A DNA stretch of 64,000 nucleotides from Planococcus sp. ISL-109 (GTDB lineage Bacteria; Bacillota; Bacilli; Bacillales_A; Planococcaceae). The notes under the pieces are model-generated. The model worked only from the letters and a program-made list of their open reading frames with translations. It searched no databases and had not been told where the DNA came from. Position 1 is the first letter of the stretch. Every line of letters starts with the position of its first letter. The DNA lies in NCBI RefSeq assembly GCF_018613655.1, contig NZ_JAGGPW010000004.1:152627-216626 (forward strand), in the 5' to 3' direction. Of this stretch, positions 1 to 7,208 are shown piece after piece. The position numbers were made by a program, and so were the translations under genes.

Positions 1-111
1 AGGAATACGAGCTTTAGCAGCTAACTCTTCAGAATCGGATACAGTATTGAATGTTGGTAAGGTGCTTAATGCAATTGCGGATACAAATAATATGGCGATA
101 CCTTTTTTCAT
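1..111 (-). CDS. Putative secreted signalling (Phr-like) peptide precursor, partial
   Basis: Thirty-seven codons are visible before the window edge, without a stop. The product starts MKKGIAILFVSAIALSTL, a lysine-charged start and hydrophobic core typical of a signal peptide, followed by a polar stretch with SDSEELAAKARIP. An AGGAG site lies 9 bases before the ATG, and the gene begins 12 bases after the stop of the HTH-TPR regulator, so the two are co-transcribed. Known RRNPP systems (Rap-Phr, NprR-NprX, PlcR-PapR) have this layout: receptor, then a gene of about 40-50 codons for an exported pro-peptide whose C-terminal 5-8 residues re-enter the cell through an oligopeptide permease. The role is inferred from context. 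The C-terminus, which would hold the mature pheromone, is off the window. Confidence 0.7.
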   Translation of the reverse strand, partial: MKKGIAILFVSAIALSTLPTFNTVSDSEELAAKARIP

Positions 112-123
112 TATTCTCCACTC

Positions 124-1413
124 CTAATCAATATTAAGTACTTCCTTGTACGCATCCTTTGATTTTTCCAATGCCTCAGCAGACTCTTTATATCGACCCT
201 GTCTAAAGTATAACTTACCCAAATAACCAAGGTAATATCCTAAGTCATGAAAACTATCGGAATTTTCAAAACTTTTTATTAGTTTATTTAATAAAATTGC
301 CTCAAATTCTTCTTCTTGATCATTTAACAAATAAGTAAGAGCTACGAATTCCATGTAAGCATCCATAAAGGCGGAATTTGAAGGTGAATCTAAGCGCAAC
401 TCTTTTGCTTTTACAATCTCTAAACCAATAACCTTTGTTTCATGGGCTTTAACTTTATTGCCAAGTTCGAAATAGCTTTTAATCAAAATACAATGCGCGG
501 AAATAGAGTCAGCTACGTATTCGTCGGGGATGTATTTTAAAGCGCTATGCAAATGTGGAATCGCTTGTTCATACTGTTGATAAATAAAATACGAATAACC
601 TACATTATATTCCGTAGTGAACTTCAAAATATCGATATCCAATTTGTTGCCGATAGTTAAGGCGTTTTTATAATGCTCCATTGATAGTTTATGGTTTCCA
701 AAATGTTCGTGGGTTATTGCTATATTAAGGTGACACTCCACAATCCTTTTCGGAACAAACTCTTGCTGATATATCTTTAAAGCTAAATCTGAATATTTAA
801 AAGCCAATTCATGTTCACGACAATAATTGCTAGATATCCCGATTGAATAATAGAGATCGCCAAGTTCTGCAGCAGAAATGGATTTTGGAGCAATCTTTTC
901 AGCGATCAAATAGGTCTTTAATGCCTGTTCATAATCATTAAGAATATAGTTATAGTTCCCATTATATTTATTGAACAGGTAATACTGTTCCTGATTCATA
1001 AATTCCTTGAAGCGGTCCATTTCCTTGATCTTATCTTCAGCACACTCCAAATCACCGGTGATGATGAAGTAGCGGATCTGTTGGATGTCGAATTCGAGTT
1101 CGACATCTTCATCTGCGCGCAATAGAGGGTGGCTGGAGATATCTGCGTAATGCTCCATGATCTTGCCTTTGTTCTGTGGATGGAGCAGCGAGTTTTTGAA
1201 GTTTTTCACGAGCACTTTGCCGATCGGATTGTCCTTCGCGGCTAGCGGGATTTCGAGTTTTTTGCACAGAGCTTCCAACTCTTTGAGTGCAGGTTCTTTC
1301 TGTCCAGTTTCGATTTTTTTCAAATCTTTTGTCGAAAGAATGCCTGATGCTGTTTCTTCCAAGCTGAAACGCTTTTTCAGCCGATGATATTTCAAACGCA
1401 TTCCTGTATCCAT
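124..1413 (-). CDS. RRNPP-family transcriptional regulator, XRE HTH plus TPR repeats
   Basis: A 429-residue protein. Residues about 5-60 form an XRE-type helix-turn-helix (MRLKYHRLKKRFSLEETA, then STKDLKKIETGQKEPALKEL); the rest is helical with TPR-like repeats, such as ALKTYLIAEKI, HYKNALTIGNKL and YKESAEALEKSKDAY. This architecture is that of peptide-sensing RRNPP regulators (NprR, PlcR, PrgX type): the TPR part binds a re-imported peptide and the HTH binds DNA. The chosen ATG has a strong AAGGAGAG site 6-7 bases upstream; an in-frame ATG 46 codons earlier lacks one. The HTH-encoding 5' part has about half GC, while the TPR-encoding part falls to about 20-40 percent by line counts, a sign of mosaic origin. 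Which RRNPP subfamily it belongs to cannot be settled from sequence alone. Confidence 0.8.
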   Translation of the reverse strand: MDTGMRLKYHRLKKRFSLEETASGILSTKDLKKIETGQKEPALKELEALCKKLEIPLAAKDNPIGKVLVKNFKNSLLHPQNKGKIMEHYADISSHPLLRADEDVELEFDIQQIRYFIITGDLECAEDKIKEMDRFKEFMNQEQYYLFNKYNGNYNYILNDYEQALKTYLIAEKIAPKSISAAELGDLYYSIGISSNYCREHELAFKYSDLALKIYQQEFVPKRIVECHLNIAITHEHFGNHKLSMEHYKNALTIGNKLDIDILKFTTEYNVGYSYFIYQQYEQAIPHLHSALKYIPDEYVADSISAHCILIKSYFELGNKVKAHETKVIGLEIVKAKELRLDSPSNSAFMDAYMEFVALTYLLNDQEEEFEAILLNKLIKSFENSDSFHDLGYYLGYLGKLYFRQGRYKESAEALEKSKDAYKEVLNID

Positions 1414-1815
1414 TTCCACTCTCCTTTCCAGTTGCATGGGCAGCACTTCAATCATCCATGTAGGAGAGTTTTCCCCAGCTCTACCAGGCGGTCCCGGTAG
1501 GCGGAAATCCGAGAGATTGTTCAGTACGATAATTACCGCCTCCAAATCCATATGTTACTTTATTTACTCATATTAAATCTATGATAGCATCAATTTTCAA
1601 AATAAACTGCTTTTTTATTATCATAACTCTTGTTTTTAGAAAAAAGGTAAAAAGTGCCTAATAACTAAAAAATAATCCAAATCATTACATTAATTAGTTT
1701 TATGCATAGTTCTTTTGATTCAATGCGAGTGACTTATTGAAGTTTAGGTTATAAGAGATTAAGGGTAAACAGAAATAACCCAACAAATTAACTTATTTAT
1801 AATCGGAGGTTTTTT
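1414..1815. other. AT-rich divergent intergenic region
   Basis: No convincing gene. It carries the promoter region of the HTH-TPR regulator (leftward) and the sigma-B-like promoter of the YflT gene (rightward). A 9-base palindrome CTATGATAG sits at about 1579-1587 in front of the regulator and could be part of an operator; that is a guess from position only. The first 138 bases remain open in the regulator frame but have no ribosome site for a longer start. Confidence 0.5.
1742..1768 (+). promoter_or_regulatory. Sigma-B-like promoter of first YflT gene
   Basis: GTTTAG (-35) and GGGTAA (-10) are separated by 15 bases, close to the B. subtilis sigma-B consensus GTTTAA-N12-15-GGGTAT. It lies about 50 bases before the start codon of a gene family known to be stress-induced. 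Confidence 0.6.
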
Positions 1816-2412
1816 ATGATGAGTTCATCCAATAAAATAATACTAGGCGTTGTCTATTCACAGGAAGATTATGAGCGTAAGATTGCGCAATTGACCGAAC
1901 AAGGGTATTCGGCAGCTGATATTCATGCAGTCGCAGAGAATGCCGACAGCTTAAGAGGGACACAAGTTCAAGTCGAAGAAGCGGGCACGTTCGGGGACAA
2001 ATTGAAAAGCTTTATGACAGGGAAAAGTGCAATCCGAGAAGCTGTCGAATCGCTCGATTTGTCGGAAGCGGATTCTAAGCGCTATACGGAAGATGTAGCT
2101 AAAGGCGGAATTCTGTTATACGCTGAAGGTGGAAGAGAAGGAATTGTGGAAGCTGTGAGAGAAGCGGAAGGCAGCTCACTGGATACTCCTGCCGATGCAG
2201 AGCGCCAGCAATTCATAAAATCGGTCGATAATAACTACGATGAGCAGGAAGATCGATTTGCACGCGGGGAGACGTTCCTGCAAGACCCGACTCTTGTAAA
2301 AGATGAGCGGCATGTGTCATTTTCGACGCAGGAAAAGCCTGAAGTCGAAAAAGCAAGAGGCGGCAGCAGCAAAGCGGAAACGCATAGTACGAGCGATAAA
2401 AAATATAAATAA
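1816..2412 (+). CDS. YflT-type general stress protein
   Basis: A 198-residue soluble protein. Residues about 6-105 match the YflT/general stress protein 17M domain: VVYSQEDYERKIAQLTEQGY, a phrase DIHAVAEN, a short basic segment with DKLKSFMTGKS, and the closing GGILLYAEG. The tail is hydrophilic and low in complexity. GGAGG lies 6 bases before the first ATG (a second ATG follows at once and is equally possible). The family is part of the sigma-B general stress regulon in Bacillus; its biochemical role is unknown. It is followed by its own terminator, so it is probably monocistronic and paralogous to the next gene. Confidence 0.85.
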   Translation: MMSSSNKIILGVVYSQEDYERKIAQLTEQGYSAADIHAVAENADSLRGTQVQVEEAGTFGDKLKSFMTGKSAIREAVESLDLSEADSKRYTEDVAKGGILLYAEGGREGIVEAVREAEGSSLDTPADAERQQFIKSVDNNYDEQEDRFARGETFLQDPTLVKDERHVSFSTQEKPEVEKARGGSSKAETHSTSDKKYK

Positions 2413-2419
2413 CTAGTAG

Positions 2420-2459
2420 AGCTTTCATCCATATCAGGATGGGGGCTTATTTGTTTTTT
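2420..2459 (+). terminator. Rho-independent terminator after first YflT gene
   Basis: AGCTTTCATCC pairs with GGATGGGGGCT through eight Watson-Crick and three G-U pairs, followed by a T-rich run. Confidence 0.65.
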
Positions 2460-2498
2460 AAAAGCGTTTGGATCATGGAGTCAAAGAAATAATGCGAT

Positions 2499-2525
2499 GT
2501 TTTAGCGTCTATGCAGTGAGGGTAA
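2499..2525 (+). promoter_or_regulatory. Sigma-B-like promoter of second YflT gene
   Basis: GTTTTA and GGGTAA separated by 15 bases, the same spacing and -10 as the promoter of the paralogous gene upstream. Confidence 0.6.
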
Positions 2526-2564
2526 ACAAAAATTAAGAAAAGATTAATTCAGGAGGTTATGAAG

Positions 2565-3506
2565 ATGGCACAGACAAACCGTCAATATGAAATTGTGTAT
2601 TCGCAAGAGGAAATGGAGCAAGCACTAGACACTCTTATCGCAAGAGGATACCGAAACGAAGATATTCATGTCCTGGCGAACGATAAGAACATGGTGAAGC
2701 AAGCGCATGACCGGTACGGGGTGGATGCCTACAAGGCAAATTCCTTCAAAAATCGCATGAAGATTTTCTTGACCGGCGAAAACGAGGCGCGAACGAAGCT
2801 CGAACAATTCGGTTTGGACCGTGATGCAGTTGACCATTATGATCGTGAAATTGAGCGCGGAGCTGTTTTGCTTTATACGGATGGCACACCTAGCGGAAGC
2901 GGGGAAAGTGAACATTTTTCTTCGCATTCGGATGATAACCGTCCGATGGATTTAGAAGGTGAAGACCGCAATACCGCATTTGCTCCATTTGGCCGCGACA
3001 TAGAGCGCGAGGGAAGACAGTATAACGAAGAAAAAATTCTTGATAAAGATGACCAAAAGCACGAAAAACACCGTGATACTGGAGTGAAAGGGATTTATAC
3101 GACGGATGCTACACGTGAAGAGACGAATAAATCCCAACCGCATAGTAAATCGCAGGATTCGCGCCTAAAAGGCGATGAAATCCATCCGACTGGAGATCGT
3201 GCAAAGCCATCAGGTGCAGAGAAACCAGCTGAAAAACGCATGGATCATGAGCCGGAACTCGGAACTTCTGAAGGCGAAAAGGAACTTAACCGTGAAGACG
3301 GAGTAAACCGCCGCCAGAATGAACCATCACCCGGAGCAGATCCGAACCTTGGGCCGGCTCCATTCGGCAGAGACTCTGAAGAAGAGCATTTGTTGAACGA
3401 TCGCCGGGATGATTTTGAATCTCCAAAAAGCCCGCGGAATGTAAATGATTTTCATAATCAAGTTGAGAAAAAAACAGGCACACCACCGACGCCTCGGTTA
3501 TTCTAA
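2565..3506 (+). CDS. YflT-domain stress protein with long charged tail
   Basis: A 313-residue protein. Residues 1-105 repeat the YflT domain of the preceding gene (IVYSQEEMEQALDTLIARGY, DIHVLANDKN, the basic segment with RMKIFLTGEN, and GAVLLYTDG). The remaining about 200 residues are very rich in D, E, K, R, N, H and S, with no hydrophobic core, so probably disordered. The motif APFGRD occurs twice in the tail, each time followed by acidic and basic residues. The second ATG is preferred because AGGAGG lies 8 bases before it, whereas the first ATG is only 2 bases from that site. Sigma-B control is likely from the promoter. The tail resembles hydrophilic protective proteins, but that function is inference. 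Confidence 0.8.
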   Translation: MAQTNRQYEIVYSQEEMEQALDTLIARGYRNEDIHVLANDKNMVKQAHDRYGVDAYKANSFKNRMKIFLTGENEARTKLEQFGLDRDAVDHYDREIERGAVLLYTDGTPSGSGESEHFSSHSDDNRPMDLEGEDRNTAFAPFGRDIEREGRQYNEEKILDKDDQKHEKHRDTGVKGIYTTDATREETNKSQPHSKSQDSRLKGDEIHPTGDRAKPSGAEKPAEKRMDHEPELGTSEGEKELNREDGVNRRQNEPSPGADPNLGPAPFGRDSEEEHLLNDRRDDFESPKSPRNVNDFHNQVEKKTGTPPTPRLF

Positions 3507-3508
3507 AT

Positions 3509-3548
3509 AAAAAGGCCAGAGAAAATATTCTTTTCTCAGGCCTTTTTT
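3509..3548. terminator. Bidirectional terminator between YflT gene and brnQ
   Basis: AAGGCC and GAGAAAA arms pair with TTTTCTC and GGCCTT, flanked by A and T runs, so it can serve both converging genes. Confidence 0.85.
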
Positions 3549-4896
3549 ATTGTGCAGTTTGTTTGCGTGGTGAGTTTGGTTTATGCGACATCCGTGCGAT
3601 GATCATGCCGATAATCGTTCCGATGACCGCAGGCATTAACCACCCGATTCCTTGCTCATAAAACGGTAAATACGAGAACAGTTGGCTGGCTGCAGCAAAT
3701 TCAAATCCAGAGCTTTTCAATGCGTCGAAAATACTGATAATACCCGTCAACACTAATGGAATAATGTAGACATACGGTTTTTGGTAAAAAGAGCGGTCGA
3801 AAAATGATAATATTACGAGCACAATGGCTAGTGGATAAATCGCCAATAATACAGGCAATGAAATGGCAATAAGCTGCGTTAATCCTACGTTGGCTATAAT
3901 GGCCGAGAAGCCGGCAAAAATGAAGACATAGACAATATAAGAGAGTTGCGGGAAAATCTTATTGAAAAACTGGGACGTTGCCGAAACGAGCCCGATGGAA
4001 GTAGTTAAGCAAGCAAACGTGATTGCCAGCGCTAAAATGAAGCCGCCGATTTCTCCGTATAAGACACGTGCAGCCAGGGCGATTACTGCACCGCCGTTTT
4101 CTTGCATCCCGACAGCTTCTACACTGGTGGCACCGATATAGCTCAGAGACAGATACACGAGCGACAATCCGGTTGCCGCGATAAATCCTGCATAGGCCGT
4201 CGTTTTTAAAATGACGTTTTTGTCTTCAACGCCTTTAGCGCGGATGGACTGGATGATAACAATCCCGAACACGAGCGCCGCGATAGCGTCCATGGTCAAA
4301 TACCCTTGCAGGAAGCTTTCGAAAAATGCCTCTGTGTCATAATTTCCGACTGGCGCGCCGATCGGGCCCATTGGCGTCAGGAAGCTTTTCACAGCCAGGA
4401 AACCGATGACCACAATAAGTATCGGCGTAAGGATTTTTCCGATGCGATCAACCAGTTTGGTCGGATTTAAAGCAAATAGAACGGTAATAGTGAAGAAAAT
4501 GATGGTGAACAGAAATAGCGACCAAAACGACGACGCTAGTCCAGCTGTTAAAAATGGCGCAGTGCCGATTTCAAACGCAACGGTTGCAGTACGTGGAATT
4601 CCGAAAAAAGGCCCGATTGCCAAGTAGACGATCATTGTGAAGACGATACCGAAGACCGGGTGTACTCGGCCGGCAATGGATTGCAAATCTCCACCCGCCT
4701 TAGCGATGGCCAGGATGCCGAGAAGCGGCAAGCCCACACCTGTCAGTAGAAACCCGAATATGGCCAGAAGTAGTTGGTCACCGGCTAATTGTCCAAGGTA
4801 AGGGGGGAAGATAAGGTTTCCAGCACCGAGAAACAGCGCGAAAAGCATAAGGCCGATGGTCAAGGTTTCAGAATTTGTAAGCGTTTTCTTATTCAT
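3547..4896 (-). CDS. brnQ: Branched-chain amino acid carrier BrnQ (LIVCS family)
   Basis: A 449-residue integral membrane protein with about twelve hydrophobic segments. It belongs to the LIVCS sodium-coupled carriers for leucine, isoleucine and valine: the N-terminal LFLGAGNLIFPP motif, the GIPRTATVAFE segment and the TTSIGLVSA segment are diagnostic. The chosen start has GGAG 6-8 bases upstream; an earlier in-frame start has none. It is a single-gene unit with its own promoter and a terminator shared with the convergent YflT gene. B. subtilis brnQ is under CodY control; here the promoter region has only a poor half-match to a CodY box. Confidence 0.93.
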   Translation of the reverse strand: MNKKTLTNSETLTIGLMLFALFLGAGNLIFPPYLGQLAGDQLLLAIFGFLLTGVGLPLLGILAIAKAGGDLQSIAGRVHPVFGIVFTMIVYLAIGPFFGIPRTATVAFEIGTAPFLTAGLASSFWSLFLFTIIFFTITVLFALNPTKLVDRIGKILTPILIVVIGFLAVKSFLTPMGPIGAPVGNYDTEAFFESFLQGYLTMDAIAALVFGIVIIQSIRAKGVEDKNVILKTTAYAGFIAATGLSLVYLSLSYIGATSVEAVGMQENGGAVIALAARVLYGEIGGFILALAITFACLTTSIGLVSATSQFFNKIFPQLSYIVYVFIFAGFSAIIANVGLTQLIAISLPVLLAIYPLAIVLVILSFFDRSFYQKPYVYIIPLVLTGIISIFDALKSSGFEFAAASQLFSYLPFYEQGIGWLMPAVIGTIIGMIIARMSHKPNSPRKQTAQ

Positions 4897-4937
4897 GGAG
4901 TTCTCCTTCTGAATTAAACATAGTTGCACAGAAATTT

Positions 4938-4967
4938 ATTATAACTGAATTCACGCAGTTATGAAAA
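4938..4967 (-). promoter_or_regulatory. Sigma-A promoter of brnQ
   Basis: On the minus strand TTTTCA, 18 bases, then a perfect TATAAT, about 40 bases before the start codon. Confidence 0.55.
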
Positions 4968-4983
4968 TTATAATAGGGAAAAT

Positions 4984-5012
4984 AAAAAAGCCGGCATGAA
5001 TGCCGGCTTTTC
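4984..5012. terminator. Terminator after csbD-like gene
   Basis: AAAAAGCCGGCAT and ATGCCGGCTTTT form a GC-rich hairpin with A and T runs on either side. Confidence 0.85.
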
Positions 5013-5018
5013 AAGTTA

Positions 5019-5210
5019 TTACTTATTTTTATTGATGCCGTCTTTAAACTTGCCAACGGTATCTTGGAATTTCCCTTTTGTTTTGTCCGTTTTGCCTTCA
5101 GCTTGCATATCCTGGTTATCGGTCGCGTTGCCGACTTGGTCTTTCAATTCGCCTTTGCCTTTGCTGACGGCACCTTTTAGTTTATCTGAAAATCCACCTT
5201 TTTCTGCCAT
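5019..5210 (-). CDS. CsbD family general stress protein
   Basis: A 63-residue highly charged protein of CsbD type: DKLKGAVSKGKGELKDQVGNAT in the first half and KTKGKFQDTVGKFKDGI at the end, rich in K, G, D and Q with no hydrophobic segment. CsbD proteins are among the most strongly induced sigma-B targets in Bacillus; their molecular role is not known. A GGAGG site precedes the ATG. A sigma-B-like promoter lies directly upstream and a strong terminator directly downstream, so it is a single-gene stress unit. Confidence 0.92.
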   Translation of the reverse strand: MAEKGGFSDKLKGAVSKGKGELKDQVGNATDNQDMQAEGKTDKTKGKFQDTVGKFKDGINKNK

Positions 5211-5245
5211 GGTATTGCCTCCTTTAAAATTATCTTATTTCTTAT

Positions 5246-5270
5246 ATAGCCGCTCTATGAAACTGTAAAC
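5246..5270 (-). promoter_or_regulatory. Sigma-B-like promoter of csbD-like gene
   Basis: On the minus strand GTTTAC, 13 bases, GGCTAT: five of six bases match at each element of the GTTTAA / GGGTAT consensus, and the gene is of a classic sigma-B family. Confidence 0.65.
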
Positions 5271-5280
5271 CTTAAATGGA

Positions 5281-5311
5281 AAATAAAAGCTTCCCTGTAT
5301 GTTGGGAAGCT
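5281..5311 (-). terminator. Terminator after the small repeat protein gene
   Basis: On the minus strand AGCTTCCC, 8-base loop, GGGAAGCT, then TTTTATTTT. Confidence 0.75.
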
Positions 5312-5316
5312 GATGC

Positions 5317-5607
5317 TTACGATTTTTGTGATTGTCTGTTTAGCGTTTCTTGGGCTTTGTCTTGGACAGATAAGCATAAATCCTGCTCGGCTAATCGTTT
5401 CAACGTCATCAGTGGTGTAGCTGCATTTGCGGCGACGCCTTGTCGGACTTCAGGATGCTGATCGAGTGATAAGTCCACTAACAAGCCTTCACAATTGATC
5501 GACCGTGCAAGTTCTGCTCTTTTTAGAAAATCCATTTTCAACACAGCGGCTTCATCGTAAGGGGACCAGTGTTTCTTTGATGCGTAAAATAGAAGGTTAC
5601 TGTCCAT
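5317..5607 (-). CDS. Small HEAT/LRV-like repeat protein, unknown function
   Basis: A 96-residue soluble protein. The middle contains one leucine-rich-variant-like repeat unit: QHPEVRQGVAANAATPLMTL followed by KRLAEQD, the pattern (D/N)-x-P-x-V-R-x-x-V-A-x-N-x-x-T-P-x-x-x-L-x-x-L-A seen in LRV and HEAT-like proteins, plus partial units on both sides. GCGGGAG lies about 8 bases before the ATG. It is monocistronic with its own terminator. Such single-unit proteins are usually annotated as hypothetical; the repeat suggests a protein-binding helical surface, which is inference. Confidence 0.7.
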   Translation of the reverse strand: MDSNLLFYASKKHWSPYDEAAVLKMDFLKRAELARSINCEGLLVDLSLDQHPEVRQGVAANAATPLMTLKRLAEQDLCLSVQDKAQETLNRQSQKS

Positions 5608-6028
5608 AATTAGCACTCCCGCTCATTATAGTATGTTAATAGTAATCTATATGTTTATTATATCAGATAAAGGATATAATACTACAAAAGCGCCACTTAA
5701 TTATCGGAATTTAATAAAAAGTTTAACATACCAATACTAAAGAACTGGTTTCCGTCAGTAGCCATTAGCTTTATCATTAATCCCGCTTCAACGTTCCGAT
5801 TGGATCAACTAACAATCAGTGTGGGATTAAGAAAACCCCCACTATTGAAGTTTCTCTTTATTTTCAATAGAATTTTGAACAATGGAAACTTTTCTACCTT
5901 CCAAACCGTCCCGTAATAATGAGGAAAGCCTTTGAGCGCGGGGAAGTTATCACTTCCATTTTTCTTCTAGCGTGCTATAATAATAATGGATATGTATGCA
6001 AAATGAGATTTTTTTAAGGAGGAAGGAC
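5608..6028. other. Intergenic region with several inverted repeats
   Basis: No gene seen. It holds TTAATCCC (5777-5784) pairing with GGGATTAA (5823-5830), with GATTG/CAATC nested inside, and CTATTGAA (5842-5849) pairing with TTCAATAG (5863-5870). A TATAAT at 5976-5981 probably belongs to the tagO promoter, although the matching -35 is poor. The inverted repeats do not end in a T run, so they are not simple terminators; a transposon relic or a structured RNA are both possible. Confidence 0.5.
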
Positions 6029-7105
6029 ATGCTATACCTTACAATGGTTGTGGCATTCATCGCTTCGATTCTCCTGACACCCCTTGTGAAAAGATTAGCA
6101 TTTCGCATCGGGGCAGTAGATCGGCCCAATTACCGAAAAGTGCACGCAAGAATAATGCCGCGTTTAGGCGGTTTAGCTATATTTGGATCTTTTTTGATTG
6201 CTTATTTCATTCTTCAACCAAAAGATCCCGTTTCATCAGCTATTGCTTCATCCTGGATTCCGATTGAAACAGCTATCATCATCGGAGCAGTGATCATCAT
6301 TGTGACAGGCGTATTCGACGATATGCTTGAAATCACGGCTAAAGCGAAGTTGCTCGGGCAGCTCGTGGCGGCAGGCGTCGTGGTGGTCGGTGGGGGACTT
6401 GAAATTTCCTTCATCAACTTGCCTTTCGGTGGCGTGCTGGATTTCGGTTACTTCAGCATCCCGCTGACGATCATCTGGATTGTGGGCATCACCAATGCCA
6501 TCAACTTGATTGATGGACTCGATGGCCTAGCAGCTGGTGTCTCGACAGTCGCATTGTTAACGCTTGCCGCGATGGCCTATATCATGGGCGATGTGTTCGT
6601 CATGTCGATGGCTGCGATTCTTGCTGCTAGTTCAATCGGCTTCCTGTTCTATAATTTCCATCCAGCGAAGATTTTCATGGGGGATACAGGAGCTTTGTTC
6701 CTCGGATTCATGATTTCAGTTTTGGCGCTCATGGGCTTCAAAAACGTCACAGTTGTAGCATTGATCATTCCGATCATCATGCTCGGTGTGCCGATTTCTG
6801 ATACATTCTTTGCGATCGTGCGGCGTGTCCGCGAGAAGAAATCCATTTCGGAAGCGGATAAATCGCATTTGCACCATTGCTTACTGAACATCGGTTTTTC
6901 ACATAGCCAAACGGTATTGATCATCTATGGCATAGCGGCACTGTTCGGATTAGCTACCTTGTTGTTCTCACAAGCTACATTGTGGGGAGGCATCTTGCTG
7001 ATCGGTGTCATGCTGCTGGCGATCGAGTTATTTGTTGAGGTCGTTGGGTTGGCAGGAAAGAATTACCGCCCTTTGATCAACCTGGTAAGAATGATAGGGA
7101 AATGA
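6029..7105 (+). CDS. tagO: Undecaprenyl-phosphate GlcNAc-1-phosphate transferase TagO
   Basis: A 358-residue polytopic enzyme of the MraY/WecA/TagO superfamily. It transfers GlcNAc-1-phosphate from UDP-GlcNAc to undecaprenyl phosphate at the inner face of the membrane, the first step of wall teichoic acid synthesis. Visible signatures are KVHARIMPRLGG, the acidic DDMLEI loop, NAINLIDGLDGLAAG, FMGDTGALFLGF, and the HLHH motif in the last large cytoplasmic loop that marks the WecA/TagO branch. TAAGGAGGA precedes the chosen ATG; an upstream in-frame ATG has no site. The neighbouring LCP ligase and yvyE-degSU keep the B. subtilis tagO locus order. Confidence 0.95.
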   Translation: MLYLTMVVAFIASILLTPLVKRLAFRIGAVDRPNYRKVHARIMPRLGGLAIFGSFLIAYFILQPKDPVSSAIASSWIPIETAIIIGAVIIIVTGVFDDMLEITAKAKLLGQLVAAGVVVVGGGLEISFINLPFGGVLDFGYFSIPLTIIWIVGITNAINLIDGLDGLAAGVSTVALLTLAAMAYIMGDVFVMSMAAILAASSIGFLFYNFHPAKIFMGDTGALFLGFMISVLALMGFKNVTVVALIIPIIMLGVPISDTFFAIVRRVREKKSISEADKSHLHHCLLNIGFSHSQTVLIIYGIAALFGLATLLFSQATLWGGILLIGVMLLAIELFVEVVGLAGKNYRPLINLVRMIGK

Positions 7106-7107
7106 CG

Positions 7108-7129
7108 AGCGGCTGCGGCCGCTTTTTTC
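7108..7129 (+). terminator. Terminator after tagO
   Basis: AGCGGC, TGCG loop, GCCGCT, then a T run. Confidence 0.85.
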
Positions 7130-7165
7130 TTTGCACATGGAGATTTCGAATACGCGTGAACATGA

Positions 7166-7205
7166 AATAAGGCCTTAGAAACGAAATCGTTTCTAAGGCC
7201 TTATT
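7166..7205. terminator. Bidirectional palindromic terminator
   Basis: A near-perfect 40-base palindrome with 19-base arms (AATAAGGCCTTAGAAACGA and its complement) between two convergent genes; T-rich flanks on both strands. It mainly serves the leftward LCP gene. Confidence 0.75.
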
Positions 7206-7208
7206 TTC

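Noticed and set aside
1414-1551. N-terminal extension of the HTH-TPR regulator
   Set aside because: The frame stays open for 46 more codons, but the strong ribosome site and the start of the HTH domain both point to the ATG at 1413.
4950-4970. CodY box at brnQ
   Set aside because: Only the first half (AATTTTCA) fits; about 10 of 15 bases agree in all, not above chance in AT-rich DNA.
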